From the NCBI GenBank assembly GCA_019054805.1, contig JAHQIY010000008.1, positions 2,775,501 through 2,839,500 on the forward strand: a stretch of DNA of 64,000 nucleotides, written 5' to 3'. The position numbers were made by a program, and so were the translations under genes. This document shows positions 1 to 12,566 of the stretch, one piece after another (the first letter of the stretch is position 1; every line of letters starts with the position of its first letter). This DNA is from Brachionus manjavacas. Its lineage: Eukaryota; Rotifera; Eurotatoria; Ploima; Brachionidae. The notes under the pieces are model-generated. The model was not told where the DNA came from. It made no database searches and saw nothing but the letters and a program-made list of their open reading frames with translations.

Positions 1-496
1 GCTACTGGTCCGGTGATAGCAGAGCCTTTTAACTCTCCTTTATTATTTACTATCACCCCTGCGTTGTCCTCGAAGTATATAAAAGTACCATCCTTTCTTC
101 TATAAGACTTCCTCTGCCTGACAACAACCGCCGGTATTACTTTAAAAAATTATCTTTATTAAAATTATAAGAAAAAATTTTTTTAAAAATGATCTTACCT
201 TTTTTACGTAAATCTGGCTTTCCTTTTTTGACAGTCGAGATGATCATATCACCAACACAAGCGGCTGGTAGTCTGTTCAATCGGGCACCGAAACCTTTTA
301 CGGCGATGATGTTTAAATTTTTAGCTCCAGTGTTATCGGCACAATTAATGACAGCGCCTACTGGTAAACCGAGTGAAATTCTAAATTTACCACCACCAAC
401 ACCTCCTCTACCTAAAGTTGAAAAATTTTTTCGTCAACAAACAGATACAAGCATTGATTAAATTGGATTTAAAATTATACCTCTTTTGGATGCCAT
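1..496 (-). CDS. RPL23: 60S ribosomal protein L23 (uL14), C-terminus cut by window edge
   Basis: Structural protein of the large cytosolic ribosomal subunit. Three exons read on the minus strand: 496-481 (MASKR plus one base), 411-199 and 139-1, with introns 480-412 and 198-140, both GT-AG and phase 1. The spliced reading gives [16 protein letters not shown], then [69 protein letters not shown] and ITGPVA, a near-continuous match to the uL14 family. The first exon carries only five codons, common for animal ribosomal protein genes. The last residues of the protein lie beyond position 1. It is head to head with the CAMLG-like gene starting at 1264, so the 767 bp between them should hold both promoters. 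Confidence 0.96.
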
Positions 497-1263
497 TTTT
501 TTGCAAAAGGTTTATGCTAGTTAATAATTATCGATGCTTTTACTTTAGGTTATTCAAAAAAACTAATTTTTAGTTTTTTTAATGTGCTCGGTATTAGTGA
601 ATGCGCTGAAAGATTTTGAATGCATTTAGTCTACCAACACCAATACATGTATTAATTCATTTTTGAAATTTTGTGCTCAAAAAATTTGCATGCATATTTT
701 CCAAATTTCTTAGGTTCATAGTAAAAATTTAAATTGTCTTTTTAAATTTCTTCGAATCTTTCAATTTTAAAAATTAGCACCCTCAATTTATTAAAATTTG
801 TTTCAAAATAGATATTTACTTTTTTTTTTAAATAAATTAAACATAAATAAAATGGCACAATTAACTTTTAGATAGACTAAATATTCAATTTTTATTTGGA
901 ATTTTTTTTATTATTTAAATTATTAAAATTTTATTCAGATGAATTTCAAATTTGTTTTGCAAAATAACTTGAATATTTATAATTTTAATGAACTATTATT
1001 AGCCTAAGTAAAATTAAAATCTTAAAAATTTCATAATACTTAAAAATTAAAAGCAAAAATTGATTAAAATTTTGACATATTTTCTTTATTTATCATGATT
1101 ATCATATTTAAAAAAATTAACTTGTCTAATCCAAAGTTAAGTTAAAACAGACAATTTAAAGACATGAATACATTCTTTTGAAATAATAAGTCTTTTTACA
1201 GATACTAATTTTAAAATGAAAATTTGAAATATTTTTTTTCTGATACAAAGCCCATAATCAGAA
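497..1263. other. Intergenic region between divergent RPL23 and CAMLG-like genes
   Basis: AT-rich spacer with no supported coding region. The flanking genes point away from it, so promoter elements for both should be here; I see no recognisable core-promoter motif that I would defend. Confidence 0.5.
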
Positions 1264-4200
1264 ATGAGTTCGGATCAAGCTGAGTTAAGACGTCAAAAAA
1301 TCTTAAAGAACAGCGAGCGTCGTCTTCAACTTTTAATGGGTAGATAAATTTTCATGCTAATTTTAAATTTTAAATTTTGGTTAATTAAAAAAAGGAATTG
1401 AAAATTCCGAAAAACAAACCGCCCAAGTCGAAGATGTTAATTTTAATGAAAGTGTACATAAAATAATTGAAGAAAAGACTACTAAACTTTGCCCGAGTGA
1501 AAAAAATCGTATTCACCAGCAACCAGAATCTCCCTTTTACTCCCTTTTACCAAATGATAAAACTACTGAGGTTTTATCTGATGAAAAAAAAGTCGAGAAA
1601 AATGATCAAATTTTAGCTTATACTTTCAATGGACATTCTAATCTTGAAATTGTGCTTTTTTTTGTTTTAGCTTTGCTAAGTAGTACTCTTTTTTATCTGA
1701 AGCAATCAGACTTAATCTACCATGTATGATTTTGTAATATTAAATTAAATTAAATTAATTATTTAAATTAAAAAGAATGTTTTGCTTCCATTTTTCACTT
1801 TGGAGGCTGCTCATTTGATCGTTCATCTTAAATATTTTCCGGTAATCTTTTAAATACTTTTATTTTTTAAATTTTAATTAGTTTAAAGTCAGGTTTATCA
1901 TTTATTAGATTTTTTAGATTTATTAAAAATATCAGATTTAATACACATAATAATAATTACTAATAATAAAAAAAATTAGCTAAATTTATTCTAAATATAA
2001 GTATCAAAGTAAAATATATTCTGGAGGTGCTTTAAATATAATTTAAGCGTTGTAAGATGAAATCAAAATTAAGTTTCTTCAAAAATTAAAAGTTTATCAA
2101 AGCGTTCAAATTTTAGAGAAAATGTAGAGGCTGAATTTAAATATTCCAAATTTGTTTTAAGATTTTAGGATTTTTTATTTTATTATTGATACTTTCAGAA
2201 ATTTTTTTTAAATCATTTGTTTACGTTGTGAAAATAATTTAAAAAAAATTTAACACTAGAAGCAACAAAACGAGTCAAAATGACTTGTTTTAATGGAATC
2301 TAATGGATAGAAATGGATAATAATTTTTTATTTGGATAAATCTATTCAAAACTTAATTTTAATTGAGTAAAAATAAAAATTTGGCTAAAAAAAGTATCTT
2401 GCAAAAATTTTATCTTCTTATGAATTCATTCCTTTTTGAACCAATTTTTCGTCTTTTATGTAAAATACGCAAACTATAATTTTTTCATTTTTTAAATTTG
2501 CTTATCAAATTTGCAGTTCAAGTATTAGGATTTGAGTCAGTTTTTTAAAGATTTGTATACTTTTTATAAATATTTTATGACTCATCCATTGATTTTGTAG
2601 ATAAATTCAAAATTTTGATTAAAAAACGAGTCAAAATGGCTCTTTTTGGTGCTTCTAGTAGTTGAATTTATTTTATTTTTTTATTTGAATTTAGTTAATT
2701 TAGAAAGTTATTCTTATTTTTATGCTGAAAAAAAAATATGCTCAAATAGCGAAAATTGACTTAGATTTTTAGCGGCAAAAAATCGAAAAAGAGTCATGTT
2801 GACTCGTTGGTGCTTCTAGTGTTAATGATTAAAAGATTGATTATTTTTATTTTTATCAAAATGATCAAATTCTGAAAGTGATGATTACAATCACATTTTT
2901 TTGAAAACTTGCCACAATATATTTTATATTTCACTTGTGATTTTAAATTTTATTTTAAAGCCAAAAAAAATTTTGACAAAAACAAATTTTGTTAATAAAA
3001 GATTTTGTTATTACTGACAATAACATAATTCCATTTTTCATATCAAATTTTTACATTTGATAACAAAAATAAATATTTTGATGACTAATTTTTCATGTTA
3101 AAACATAATACGTTTTAGTTGCATAAAGTTTAGTTATTATTGAACAAACAGTCCTAGTCCAAAAGGTGAACAACATTCAATAAATAGAAAGTATAATAGT
3201 AGTTACCAATAACACTAGGCATACCACAGCTAAATCTGGGAGACCTCCCGAAATTAGATTATTAGGCACAATGCTTCCAATATTTTGCTAATTTTTCTAC
3301 GATTTTTCTATAAAATGTGTGATAGAGGAATTCTTGTGGTTAGAAAACTCAAAAACAAAAACTTTTTTTTCATAAAATTGATTTAATAATCTAACGATTA
3401 ATACTAGAAAACTTTTTGATAACTTAAAAATCTTGTTGATAACAAAATTTGTTATCACTCCGATAGCATAATCGGTTGGTCAATAATTTATAAAATATTA
3501 TGTTATCAGTTGAAAAAACTACCGGGGAGTCCCCTTTAATTTTAATTGAGTTATTGCATTATGAATTTTATTTTAGAGCCTACTTTATTTCAACATATTT
3601 GCGTTCAGTCTCTATATTTAGATGAAAATCTTTCATAAAATATGTTTAAGTAAAATATTAATAATTTGGTAAAGTTTGGCTTCATTAAAAGAGTGCATAT
3701 TAAAAACAAAATAGCAGAGTATAGCTCAGAGTTGTTTTTAAGTCACAAGTCTTAAGTCAAGTCAAGTCAATGAATTAATTTTTTTTTTTTTGTGAAGTTT
3801 AGTCAAGTGAACTAATTATCTGATTTTTAAACTAAAAAATAAATATGATTTTTTATTTTAATCCAAAAAAAGCTTAGTTTTAAAATCAGAAAATTAGTTG
3901 ACTCGACTAAACTTCACTAAAAAAATGAAAAATTTTTTTAAGACATTGGCTTTGACTTAAATTTTTGTGACTTAAAAACAAGTCTGGTATACCTCCTTTT
4001 AAATTTCAAATTAAGTCTTATTTATAATTTAAATTTTATATTAAATTTTTATTTAAATAAAAAAAATTTAATGTTCTAAAATTAATTTTTTTTGTTACAG
4101 GCAACAAGCTCTCAATTTCAACTGTTCCGGACGCTGTTGCAATTATGTGGCATTTCACAAAAGTCATTGAAAAAGCTAATGGTTGCTCTCAACTTCCTAT

Positions 4201-4286
4201 TTATTTTAATCGACAATTTTGTTGTTTATATTTTAAGTTTTGTTTTAATCAATTTATTACTTAATACTTTTTTTATTGTAGACTAA
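1264..4286 (+). CDS. CAMLG: CAMLG/GET2-like tail-anchored protein insertion receptor subunit
   Basis: ER-membrane receptor that, with GET1/WRB, accepts tail-anchored proteins from the targeting ATPase GET3/TRC40. Exons 1264-1339, 1395-1723, 1776-1841 and 4101-4286 sum to 657 bp (218 aa). The N-terminus carries the basic signature of the family, ELRRQKILKNSERRLQLLMG, which in CAMLG/Get2 is the cytosolic GET3-binding helix. A variable acidic linker follows, then hydrophobic segments: LEIVLFFVLALLSSTLFYL, PFFTLEAAHLIVHLKYFP (matching the family's conserved PFLTLQLAY...YKYFP stretch) and the C-terminal FLFILIDNFVVYILSFVLI. Intron 3 is 2.26 kb, against about 50 bp for its other introns, because mobile elements have filled it. 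Exon 4 is the least certain, but its frame, phase 0 acceptor and hydrophobic pattern fit the family's last two membrane segments. Confidence 0.7.
2250..2825. mobile_element. piggyBac-type MITE with TTAA ends
   Basis: Begins TTAACACTAGAAGCAAC and ends GTTGGTGCTTCTAGTGTTAA, so the ends are inverted copies and both carry TTAA, the target duplicated by piggyBac transposons. The arms go on as an imperfect ACGAGTCA-type repeat. A third copy of the same end (GGTGCTTCTAGTAGTTG) lies inside at about 2650-2668, suggesting either a composite of two insertions or a duplicated terminus. There is no transposase reading frame, so it depends on an enzyme made elsewhere. Confidence 0.7.
2970..3535. mobile_element. 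GATAAC-rich inverted-repeat element, copy 1
   Basis: AT-rich element ending in GATAAC repeats and AACTACCGGGGAGTCCCC. Its inner half, including the AGTCCTAGTCC..GGTGAA and CAATAAATAGA segments, recurs reverse-complemented at 13636-13970, and its left part recurs at 14950-15069. It is therefore a dispersed non-coding family. The left boundary is not sharp. Confidence 0.6.
3726..3986. mobile_element. Short palindromic MITE (AAGTCACAAG family)
   Basis: Left arm CAGAGTTGTTTTTAAGTCAC and right arm GTGACTTAAAAACAAGTCTG are inverted; the interior also pairs (CTGATTTTTAAACTAAA against TTTAGTTTTAAAATCAG). It would fold almost end to end. A related element lies at 34879-35411. Confidence 0.65.
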
Positions 4287-4421
4287 ATTTAAAAATTAAA
4301 TCTCTATAAACAGATAAAAGATTTTTTTTAATTTTAAATATTTATTATACAAAAAAATGATTCATGAGAAAAAAATTGGAAGTTTTCGAATCTGCTTGCT
4401 ACTCTGAAAACCTGAATATAA

Positions 4422-7400
4422 TTAAATTTTTAATTTAGTAGACATTGGTCTTGATTTTTTTAGATTTGCATAAAGTTCTTGCATACGTTTGGCTTTGAAA
4501 TATTTCCAGTCGGCTGCTGTCTGAAGTTTTTTTTGCATTTCTTTGGTGCTAGTATAAGGTTGAAACATTTGTCTGATGTTTTCTTTGACTTTGTCGTTAG
4601 AATGTCTCAAAAAAAAGTCTTTTTTGAGCATTAAAACTTCGCTTCCATTACTAATCTAAAATAAATTTCAAATTATTAATATAAAAAAAAAAACACCAGC
4701 AAAATAAGTCACCAAGCTTAAGTTTGGATTTGGTACATTAACATCTGTCTCGTCAAATTTCAAAATATTTAATCCCTAAAAAAAAATATTTTTTCATCCT
4801 TTAAAATTATACAATTATTTTATTTAACTCACAAAGGTATCTCCAGCTTTAAGGGTCTGAATTTGCAGAAAAACAGGCTCTTGTTTTTCCTTATTGGAAT
4901 GTTCGTTCAAATGTGTCACTGACCACTTTAAAAAAATCAAGAAATGGATGTTAAAAAATTAGAAAATTTTCATACTGGAATGTGTCTTTCGTTGCTCTCA
5001 ATACTTTCTCTTCTCAGTCGTGTGTCCACTTTTGGTTCTTTAATTTTTTTTATGATTTTTTTTTTACTATAAAACTTATCAATTACTGTAAGTGTCTGTT
5101 AAAAAATTTTCTTTTGATATAGCTCTTCCTTGTAAAAGTTTTCGCGGCTTTACATTGTCAAGCTTTTTCATCACTTGACATGTTCCCTAAATAAAAAATT
5201 TTGATTTTATTATAAATTTTGATATTTCAATGAATTTTTTTTACAGATTTAACCACAAAAATGTATTCATTTTTTGTACTATCCGGAACTATTACTTGAT
5301 TACGCCTTTAATTAGAAAATAATGGTAAAATTTTTTAAAATTTTTGTTCAAAATTTAACTTGTAGTAATGAAATACGCAGCTGGTAGGGTTTTGAAGCAA
5401 AATGTGAATAGGCCAATCTTTGGTAAATTCACATTTTCGAAGAAATTGAATATGCTCTGGTTCCTGGCCTCGATTAGACATAAAAATATCATAAAAATCA
5501 TCTCTGCCAATTGAAATCAATTCCATGGTAGTTAGTGATGTGACAGTCGCAGTTCGGGTTGTGTTGTAAAGAAATGCTAGCTCCTTATAAGAAGTTTAAA
5601 TTTAAATATATTTAAAAATGACAGGTGCTAAATTAAACAAAAGCATTTTTTTTTATTTTAATGCGATTATGTTTAAATAAATAAAGCTTTTAAATCAAAA
5701 TGAATTAATTTACTCCAAAACATGTACCATCTCTTAGGACTGCCAAAATTCGATTTTTGACATCACCTGTTTTCTTATCTTCATCTAAAACTGTTACCAT
5801 AGCTTTAAAATAAAAATTTTTACTATAAAAATAAAATAAAATAATCAAGAGAATCACCTTGTCCTGAGATTATAAAATAAAAGCTATCAGCAACTTGTCC
5901 TTGTCTGATTACTACTCGTTTTGAAGGTATTCTAATTTGAATAATTAAATTAATTCAAATTAGAAAAAAAATCAGTTACTTTTGATAAAAAGCGCATTTG
6001 CATATTTTTTCCTGCATATTTACAGGATACTCTGCAAATGATTCCATTCTAAGCAGTCCAATCCGCGCCTATTTTTTAAAAGTAAACTTAAGAGTTAAAT
6101 TTTATTTTGGATTTCTATAAACTTTTTTTAACTAGTTTTATTTGCTCCGGCGTTCTGGATTCAGGTGGAATTGTCAAAGCGTATTGAATATCTCGGCTCA
6201 AATCAGTCTAAAATTTAAAGCAAATTAATTAAAAGAAATAAAATTTGTAAAAATATATCTTCTTCTCAATAAAAAAAGGTAATACATATCAATTCCTCAA
6301 ATTGGAAAAAAATTTCATTTAAAGACTTGGCAAAGTAATTCTTAAGTCTTTTAAAAATGCTTCCATTTACCGGTTTAAAGACGGTAAATAAATTTAAAGA
6401 TCTAGATTAAAAACTATAATAGCAGCGATATAAATTTTATAGGAAAATTGGTCTCATTAAAAAAATTTTTTTTTTTTAAATTGAATTTGATTATCTATAA
6501 ATAAACCAACTACCTAAAATCAAATTAAATATATTTAAAAAAAGTAATTTACAAATCATTTTAATATATTAATGATTCTGAAGTCAGAAATTAGTTTTTG
6601 AGTATTATTTTATATTTTCACTGTCATGTTCACTATTCAGATGTAAAATAATCGCTTATTTTTTTACTTTATTTTAGCACTTAAAATAAAAAATATTCAA
6701 AAAATCTCTGTAAATAGACATACATTTTTTTTAGAAACAAAATATTTTCTTCCTTATAGGTAAAGCTTTAATTTGATTAATCAAATAAGTCCTTAATATT
6801 TTTTTAAAAAATCAATTATTTACAGATATTCACAAAATAGCGACGACTTGAGAACAACGGTTTTTTAATTAAAAAAATAAACAAAAAGTTGGACTTTATT
6901 GGGAGCCATGATCATTTTAGATTAGGTATTCAAATAATTTTTACTAATTTTCTAAGATAATAAAATTTGCTGTAGATCGCTTTGTGGCATTTTTTTGTGA
7001 CTAAAAAATTTAACAAATTCGGAAAGGCTTTTGATTACTTTTATTATGGTTAAGTCAACTGGAAATTTCAAATTAATTATTAATTGGCTAAAAAAAATAC
7101 TTGATTTTTATTCTACAATTTGTTTACGTATTTATTTTATCAAGGATGTATTTATTTATTCAAACAAAACTTGCCTCTTTTTTGGCTTTGTAATAGTCTT
7201 TATTGAAAATGACTTTGTCTGAGTCAGTCGGAGCCGAAAATGTATCCTGAACCAATTCTGTAATGTTATCCATCTTCTGATTTTGCTGAATTCTCATAAA
7301 ATTTTTTCTAAAAATGAAAAAAATGAAAAAAATAATCTCATAATGAAAATAGGAAATTATTCCCCTAAGCTCAATTAAACAGATTGCTCGAAACGTCTGA

Positions 7401-8732
7401 AAATAACTTTAATGTAATGCATAACCTTTTTTAAATAGAAATTTCAAATTCTTTTAATTTAAATATTGCCGTAAAACGGCTCGAGCAATTTTATTTATTT
7501 ACTGTTAATAAACTGACAATACCAATAAGCCAGATTGAATGAAATTTAAAATTAGAAAAATCAAACTATTCAAAGCATAGATGATTGTTCTTCTAGTAAT
7601 GCGAACTATTTGTAATTAAACAAAAAATTTAAAAATTCCCTAAAGCCAGTTTTATCTCCAATTAGTGGGAACTATTTTTCAGAAAAACTTAAAGCAAACA
7701 ATATATTAATAGCGCTACTTAATTGTTATTTGGCTGTTAGTTTAAAATTTTAAGAAAATTTAAATTTAAATAAAAAAAATTTACTTGAATTTGTCAAAAG
7801 CGCAATCCACCAGCCGCAACAGGGCTATTACAATGCGGACTTTGTGCCGAAAAAATTTCCTTGCCTTAAAATAAAGTAAAATTTTTGCTTAACAATTTTC
7901 AGGCTTCATACTGTGAAATTTTTTGACCGTATTTTAAATTGTAATTTAGATCTTTGACGAGTTTTAGAAGAATTTGAACTGGACAACTGGTATCGAAACG
8001 AACCCAATGAAGAATGAGTGAAAAGTTCTCCAGACTCATCCGTAACATCTGGTTCATTTGGGCGAATTTTTTTCATGTCCATTTTAGGGACAATGTTGGT
8101 TGCTTGAGAAACAGGCAAAATTAAAATCTCTAAATTTTCCATTTTTTATTTTTGCAAAAAAATTAAAGTGTTTACAGCAGGTACAAAGCTAATCTGTTTA
8201 AACTAAAAACCACTTAAAAACAGTTTCTTAGCAAGCAAAGATGTTGATTAAAAAATTTATAAACACTTTAAGTTTAAATAAAGTTTAAATAATTTAAATA
8301 GTTTCACATACTACTTGTTGGAATGCTGTCAGGACTAGCTGATGACGCTGAGCTAGAAGAATATTTATGTTTCTCTTTTCGTTCCATTTTTTCCATTAAA
8401 TATTCAGGCTTTTTCGGAAGTATCATGGCATAGTTTTGATTAGAACTTGAAGTTTTGTACTTCAAATTGTTTATACTTAAAATTGCCTGATTAAAATCTT
8501 TATGCTTGAGAGTGTTTCGGCTGTTTAATTTGTTCCTGACAATTTCAAATGTGTTGTTGTTGAGAATACCTTTTACTTGTTTCATTAGACGAATTTCGTC
8601 AGAGCTGTAGCTTAAATTGTTCCATAAATTCTCTGTAAAGAGATTTTTTCTCTTAGAAGAATGCGCGTGAATACTCGGAAAGACGTCGAATGCTTTTAAA
8701 TATTCTACTTGATTTCTTTTTATGGAAGTCAT
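4422..8732 (-). CDS. CNBD2-like cyclic nucleotide-binding domain protein (671 aa)
   Basis: Fifteen exons, minus strand: 8732-8312, 8129-7912, 7864-7785, 7307-7175, 6207-6133, 6068-5980, 5931-5858, 5802-5714, 5583-5360, 5305-5245, 5186-5087, 5037-4976, 4925-4833, 4775-4713, 4655-4422; they sum to 2016 bp. The cNMP-binding fold is clear: RIGLLRMESFAEYP, then KRVVIRQGQVADSFYFIISG, then the phosphate-binding cassette FGELAFLYNTTRTATVTS with the Glu and Arg that contact the nucleotide, then LISIGRDDFYDIF. The downstream KDFFLRHSNDKVKENIRQMF and short KLQTAADWKYFKAKRMQELY end resemble CNBD2, a cilium/sperm-associated family. Intron 4 seems to use a GC donor (GAG|GCAAGT), the only choice that keeps frame. 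Exons 1 and 2 lack recognisable domains, so the true start is less certain than the rest. Confidence 0.8.
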
Positions 8733-11700
8733 TTTCTAAATAGTTTTAAATCAAATTAAAAAATTTAATTGATATTTTTGTCTCCAGTTATGATCAAAAT
8801 TTTGCTTTTTAAACGTTTTCCAAAAAAATGAATGCAAAGTTGGGAATTTTTTGATTGTACTGTCGTTTAAATAACTAAAAGAAAATTTTTAAATTTAAAT
8901 CAACCAAGTTCATGACTAGCCCGGAAGCTAGCTTTTCTAAAAATAAATTTTCACTTAACTACAATTCTTGTGATGAATCTTTGTGATGAATAAAATATTG
9001 ATCCTGCAGCGCTTCCATTTGAGTCAATATTGCCTAACAACTATTTTTACATTTTTACAATTGGAAATTTAGCTAGATCGTTTGGTTAAATACTTAAGTT
9101 TCTTTTCTTATCAGAAATTTTTTCAAGTTGAATTTAAAAAAATTTAAAATTTATCTCAAAAAGAAACTAATAGCCTCTAAAAAATTTAAAATTGAATTAG
9201 ATGAAAATTTATTAAACAAACATTGATTCAAAAGACGGCTATAAAAACAATCTTACATTATCCAGGTATAGTTTAATGAATCTAATTGTCCTTGATGAAT
9301 TAATGGCTTAAATTTTTATTTATGTTTTTTTTTTTATCAAAAGACAAGAATCTAATATTGTGCAGCTCTTATAAAGATTAATTGATTGTTAACAGGCAAA
9401 AAGAGAAAAATTAATAACCAATTTCAATTTTGTATAATTTTCAACCCTTATTTTCTAAATCGTTTGGCTAAAAAGAAGGACCTTGATCCGTTCTAAGTAG
9501 CCGGAGGTATTTCCTCAAATTATTTAATAAATAGATAAATAACCAATGTCTCTAATATCCACTTAGTCTCTTTTTAAGCTAATTTAATTTAAAAAAAATT
9601 TTAAATGATTAAAATATTTGACAAAAAATTATTCATTTAAAGTTATAACTATTTTTAAAGTGAATGAAATTATATGGTATCGTTTGTAAGCTTTTGAATA
9701 TTAATTTTTGATTTTTAAAAATTTTATTTATTAAAAAAATATATATATAAGAGTCAATGAAAAATGACTTAATTTAAATATTTATAGAAATTAAATCAAT
9801 ATCTTAGAAAGTTTAGAAAAATTCCCAATTTCTAAAAAATTTTATGTCAACAATAGTCATATATTTGCTATATTTTGGTTTTTGCAGTTGGCTAAAAAAA
9901 AGTTAATTTCCTTAGCACCTAAAACCCCCGAAAGTATTTGGTTTAACAAACACGCTTAGAAGTGTTTTTGTTAAATTTATTAATTCAAAAATTTTCAAGT
10001 TTAGAATTTAGCTAGCCCTTTGAGTTTGTATTGAAAAATCTTTCCTAAAAGAAACTTGCTCTTTCATAAAATTTGAAAAAACTAATTAAAATGCCTTAAG
10101 TTATTGTTTCATTTTAAAAATTACTCTCACAATTTAATTCCTATAATAATTCTAAAACTTTCATACTTTTTAGTCATGGATCACAATAATTTTGACTTAA
10201 AAATTTTTAGCGTTTCAGAAGCTGAATTTATGTTTGATTTTGAAAATTTATTGAATGGAGAAATTAGAGGAAACTCATTTCCTAAAGATCTTCTAATTAA
10301 AATAATGAAGAAACAGAATTTGTATTAGGAAATTTTTAAAATGTTTTCCTTATTGCTAATGACAACATAATGCCTAAAGAAAGATTTTTGTTTCTTCTCT
10401 AGTCTATAGAATCAAATCCAAAATCAAAAGTAAGTCCGAATAAGATATTATTTTTTTGTAAATGATATTATTTACTCTATAAACTAAGACATATATCAAA
10501 TGTGCTATTTGCTTAAGCAAATTGTCTTATGATCATGCAAATTCAATATTATATATTTAAAAAAAATTAAATACTTAATTTTTATCCCAAAAACTATAAT
10601 TTTAGTTTTGCTTAAGTCAATGTTAAAGCTTTGATTTTTTTTAATTTTTTTAAAAGCTTAGAAATCTTGACCTAATCTTTCGATTAATTTTAAAGTCTAA
10701 TAGTTTTATGTGGTAAAAGTCTTACGTTTATTCAAAATTAAATGGTTCCTATCGAACGCTTAAAGAAAGTGGAACAATTAATTTTGGAGTTTAACTTTTT
10801 AATTGGGTGTAAAATTTTATAAATAATTACTAAGCAGAAAATTATTACAGCGTGATTCAAAACGATTCATTAATTTAGCTATTTTTAATTAAATTTTTAT
10901 TTTTTAGTGGATTAGAAGTCTTATTTTTAATTCAAACATTTGTATTTCGTTTAAATGTTTATAATTTTTTCAATGAAATCCGAACATAAAGCCAATTAGT
11001 TTTTTTTACTTTTATCAAAGTAATTTGGAATTTAAATTCATAATTTCTAAATAATAATGCTCTGCAACATTTGCTAATAAATTAAATAGCTGAATTAGGT
11101 ACTTTTTGATAATAATCAAATATTTTTCTTTTTTCTTTAAGAAATTATTTTATATTTTTTTTTAAAGTTTGGAATTAAACTTCCTTTTTAGTAAAAAATC
11201 AAGCAACCCAAAATTTAAAGCCACTTTTTAACAAAATGTCCATTGCCAACTAGTTTGATTTTTTGATTTATTTTAAATAATAATTGTTAAAGGCATAAAT
11301 ATTTATATCTGGTTTACTAGAAATTAGAGTTTTATTTTTATTTGTTTTAAATTTTTTCTTTATTTCTTTGAAAAAATGGTCTTCGAGTCTATTTAGTAAT
11401 AAATCACATGTTTTTTTTGTTTTAAATGCAATTTAAATTTTATTTTTTATTTTAAAAATTATCTTATCTATATTTGTCAAGTTTTTAATTTTCTGATAAA
11501 CTTGCTTTTCTTTTTGCTTACGAGCTGGTCACACAGCGGCATTATCAGAGAGGAACTGAGATGTGCTCAAGTCCCTTACCTATAAATTAAAAAGGACTGA
11601 GCTTCTCTTTTAAAAGCTCTATTTATCAAAAATTGGTCATTTTTTCTCAGTTAAAATTTAAAAAAAGGGAAAATTAAGATTTTTTTGATTTAGTTATTTT

Positions 11701-12560
11701 CTGAATTTTTTTCCACTTTGAGCTCTCCGATTTGAAAGCACCATCTTTCAGCATTTTTTTTTTGAATTTCTTTTTTTATTAAAACTGGAATTACCAGCCA
11801 GTCAAAATAGGTTTTTTCAATGAAAATTTTATTAAAAATAAATTTTCAGGCGGAAGGATGATTTAAGTCACAAACATTAATGAGGGTAGCATTTCCATCA
11901 TGTTTAATTCAAGTTGCTAAAGAAACCGAAACGCAAAACCGAAAAACTGGCGAAGAGGAAAAACAAAATTTAAAATACAATTAATACGGCATTGTGAATT
12001 TTGGAACACAAAGCAAAAACAAAAATTTTATATCTAATTTAATTTTTAAGCCCTTTCTGCAAAATGCAATAAAAGTAGAGTGGTAAACTTCTTGTGTAGC
12101 AAAACTACAGTCCTGAATTTACAAAATCTGCAAAAAAAATGCTTTTTTTTCTCCTTCAAAGATTTAAAATAAACCTTAATTGGTTATCTTTGAGCCAAAA
12201 TATTTCTTGTTCTAATAAACAAAACTTAATTAATATGTACAAAACTTTACAGTGATAATGATCTAATAAAACATTAACTAACTGCTGTTGTATTGCTAAT
12301 AAGAGTTTTCCATCTCATTTTAAAAGAACAGAATCCTTTAATAGCAATGACAATTAAATTCAACGGTGTATTTATCATTAAGTAACGCATTTGCTCGATT
12401 TTTACGACATTTAAATAGCGACATGAGGTTATTTATTTCTAAGCTGCGATAAAGGCTCTGAAGACATTTTAAATACTTTTTTTATGTGTGAATCGCATTA
12501 ATTATGTATTTTATTTATTTTTATTTGTTTTAAATCCTCACTCCCTTGCAAGTCAGCATA
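8733..12560. other. Gene-poor 3.8 kb stretch
   Basis: No gene is supported. A 49-codon open stretch from an ATG at 10175 to 10328 (MDHNNFDLKIFSV...) is preceded by TTTTTAG and could be an exon, but nothing around it extends the frame and no family is recognised. The rest is AT-rich sequence with short homopolymers. Confidence 0.4.
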
Positions 12561-12566
12561 TTATTG

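Larger units (their letters stand above)
1842..4100 (+). other. Long intron 3 of the CAMLG-like gene
   Basis: Contains no coding sequence that I recognise. It holds at least three inverted-repeat elements listed separately (2250-2825, about 2970-3535 and 3726-3986), which account for most of its length. Confidence 0.6.

Noticed and set aside
7031-7222. Plus-strand 63-codon hydrophobic frame
   Set aside because: Overlaps exon 4 of the CNBD2-like gene on the other strand; hydrophobicity comes from T-rich sequence.
10104-10328. Plus-strand 74-codon frame containing MDHNNFDLKIFSV
   Set aside because: Possible lone exon, but no partner exon, family match or conserved signal supports it; mentioned only in the spacer entry.
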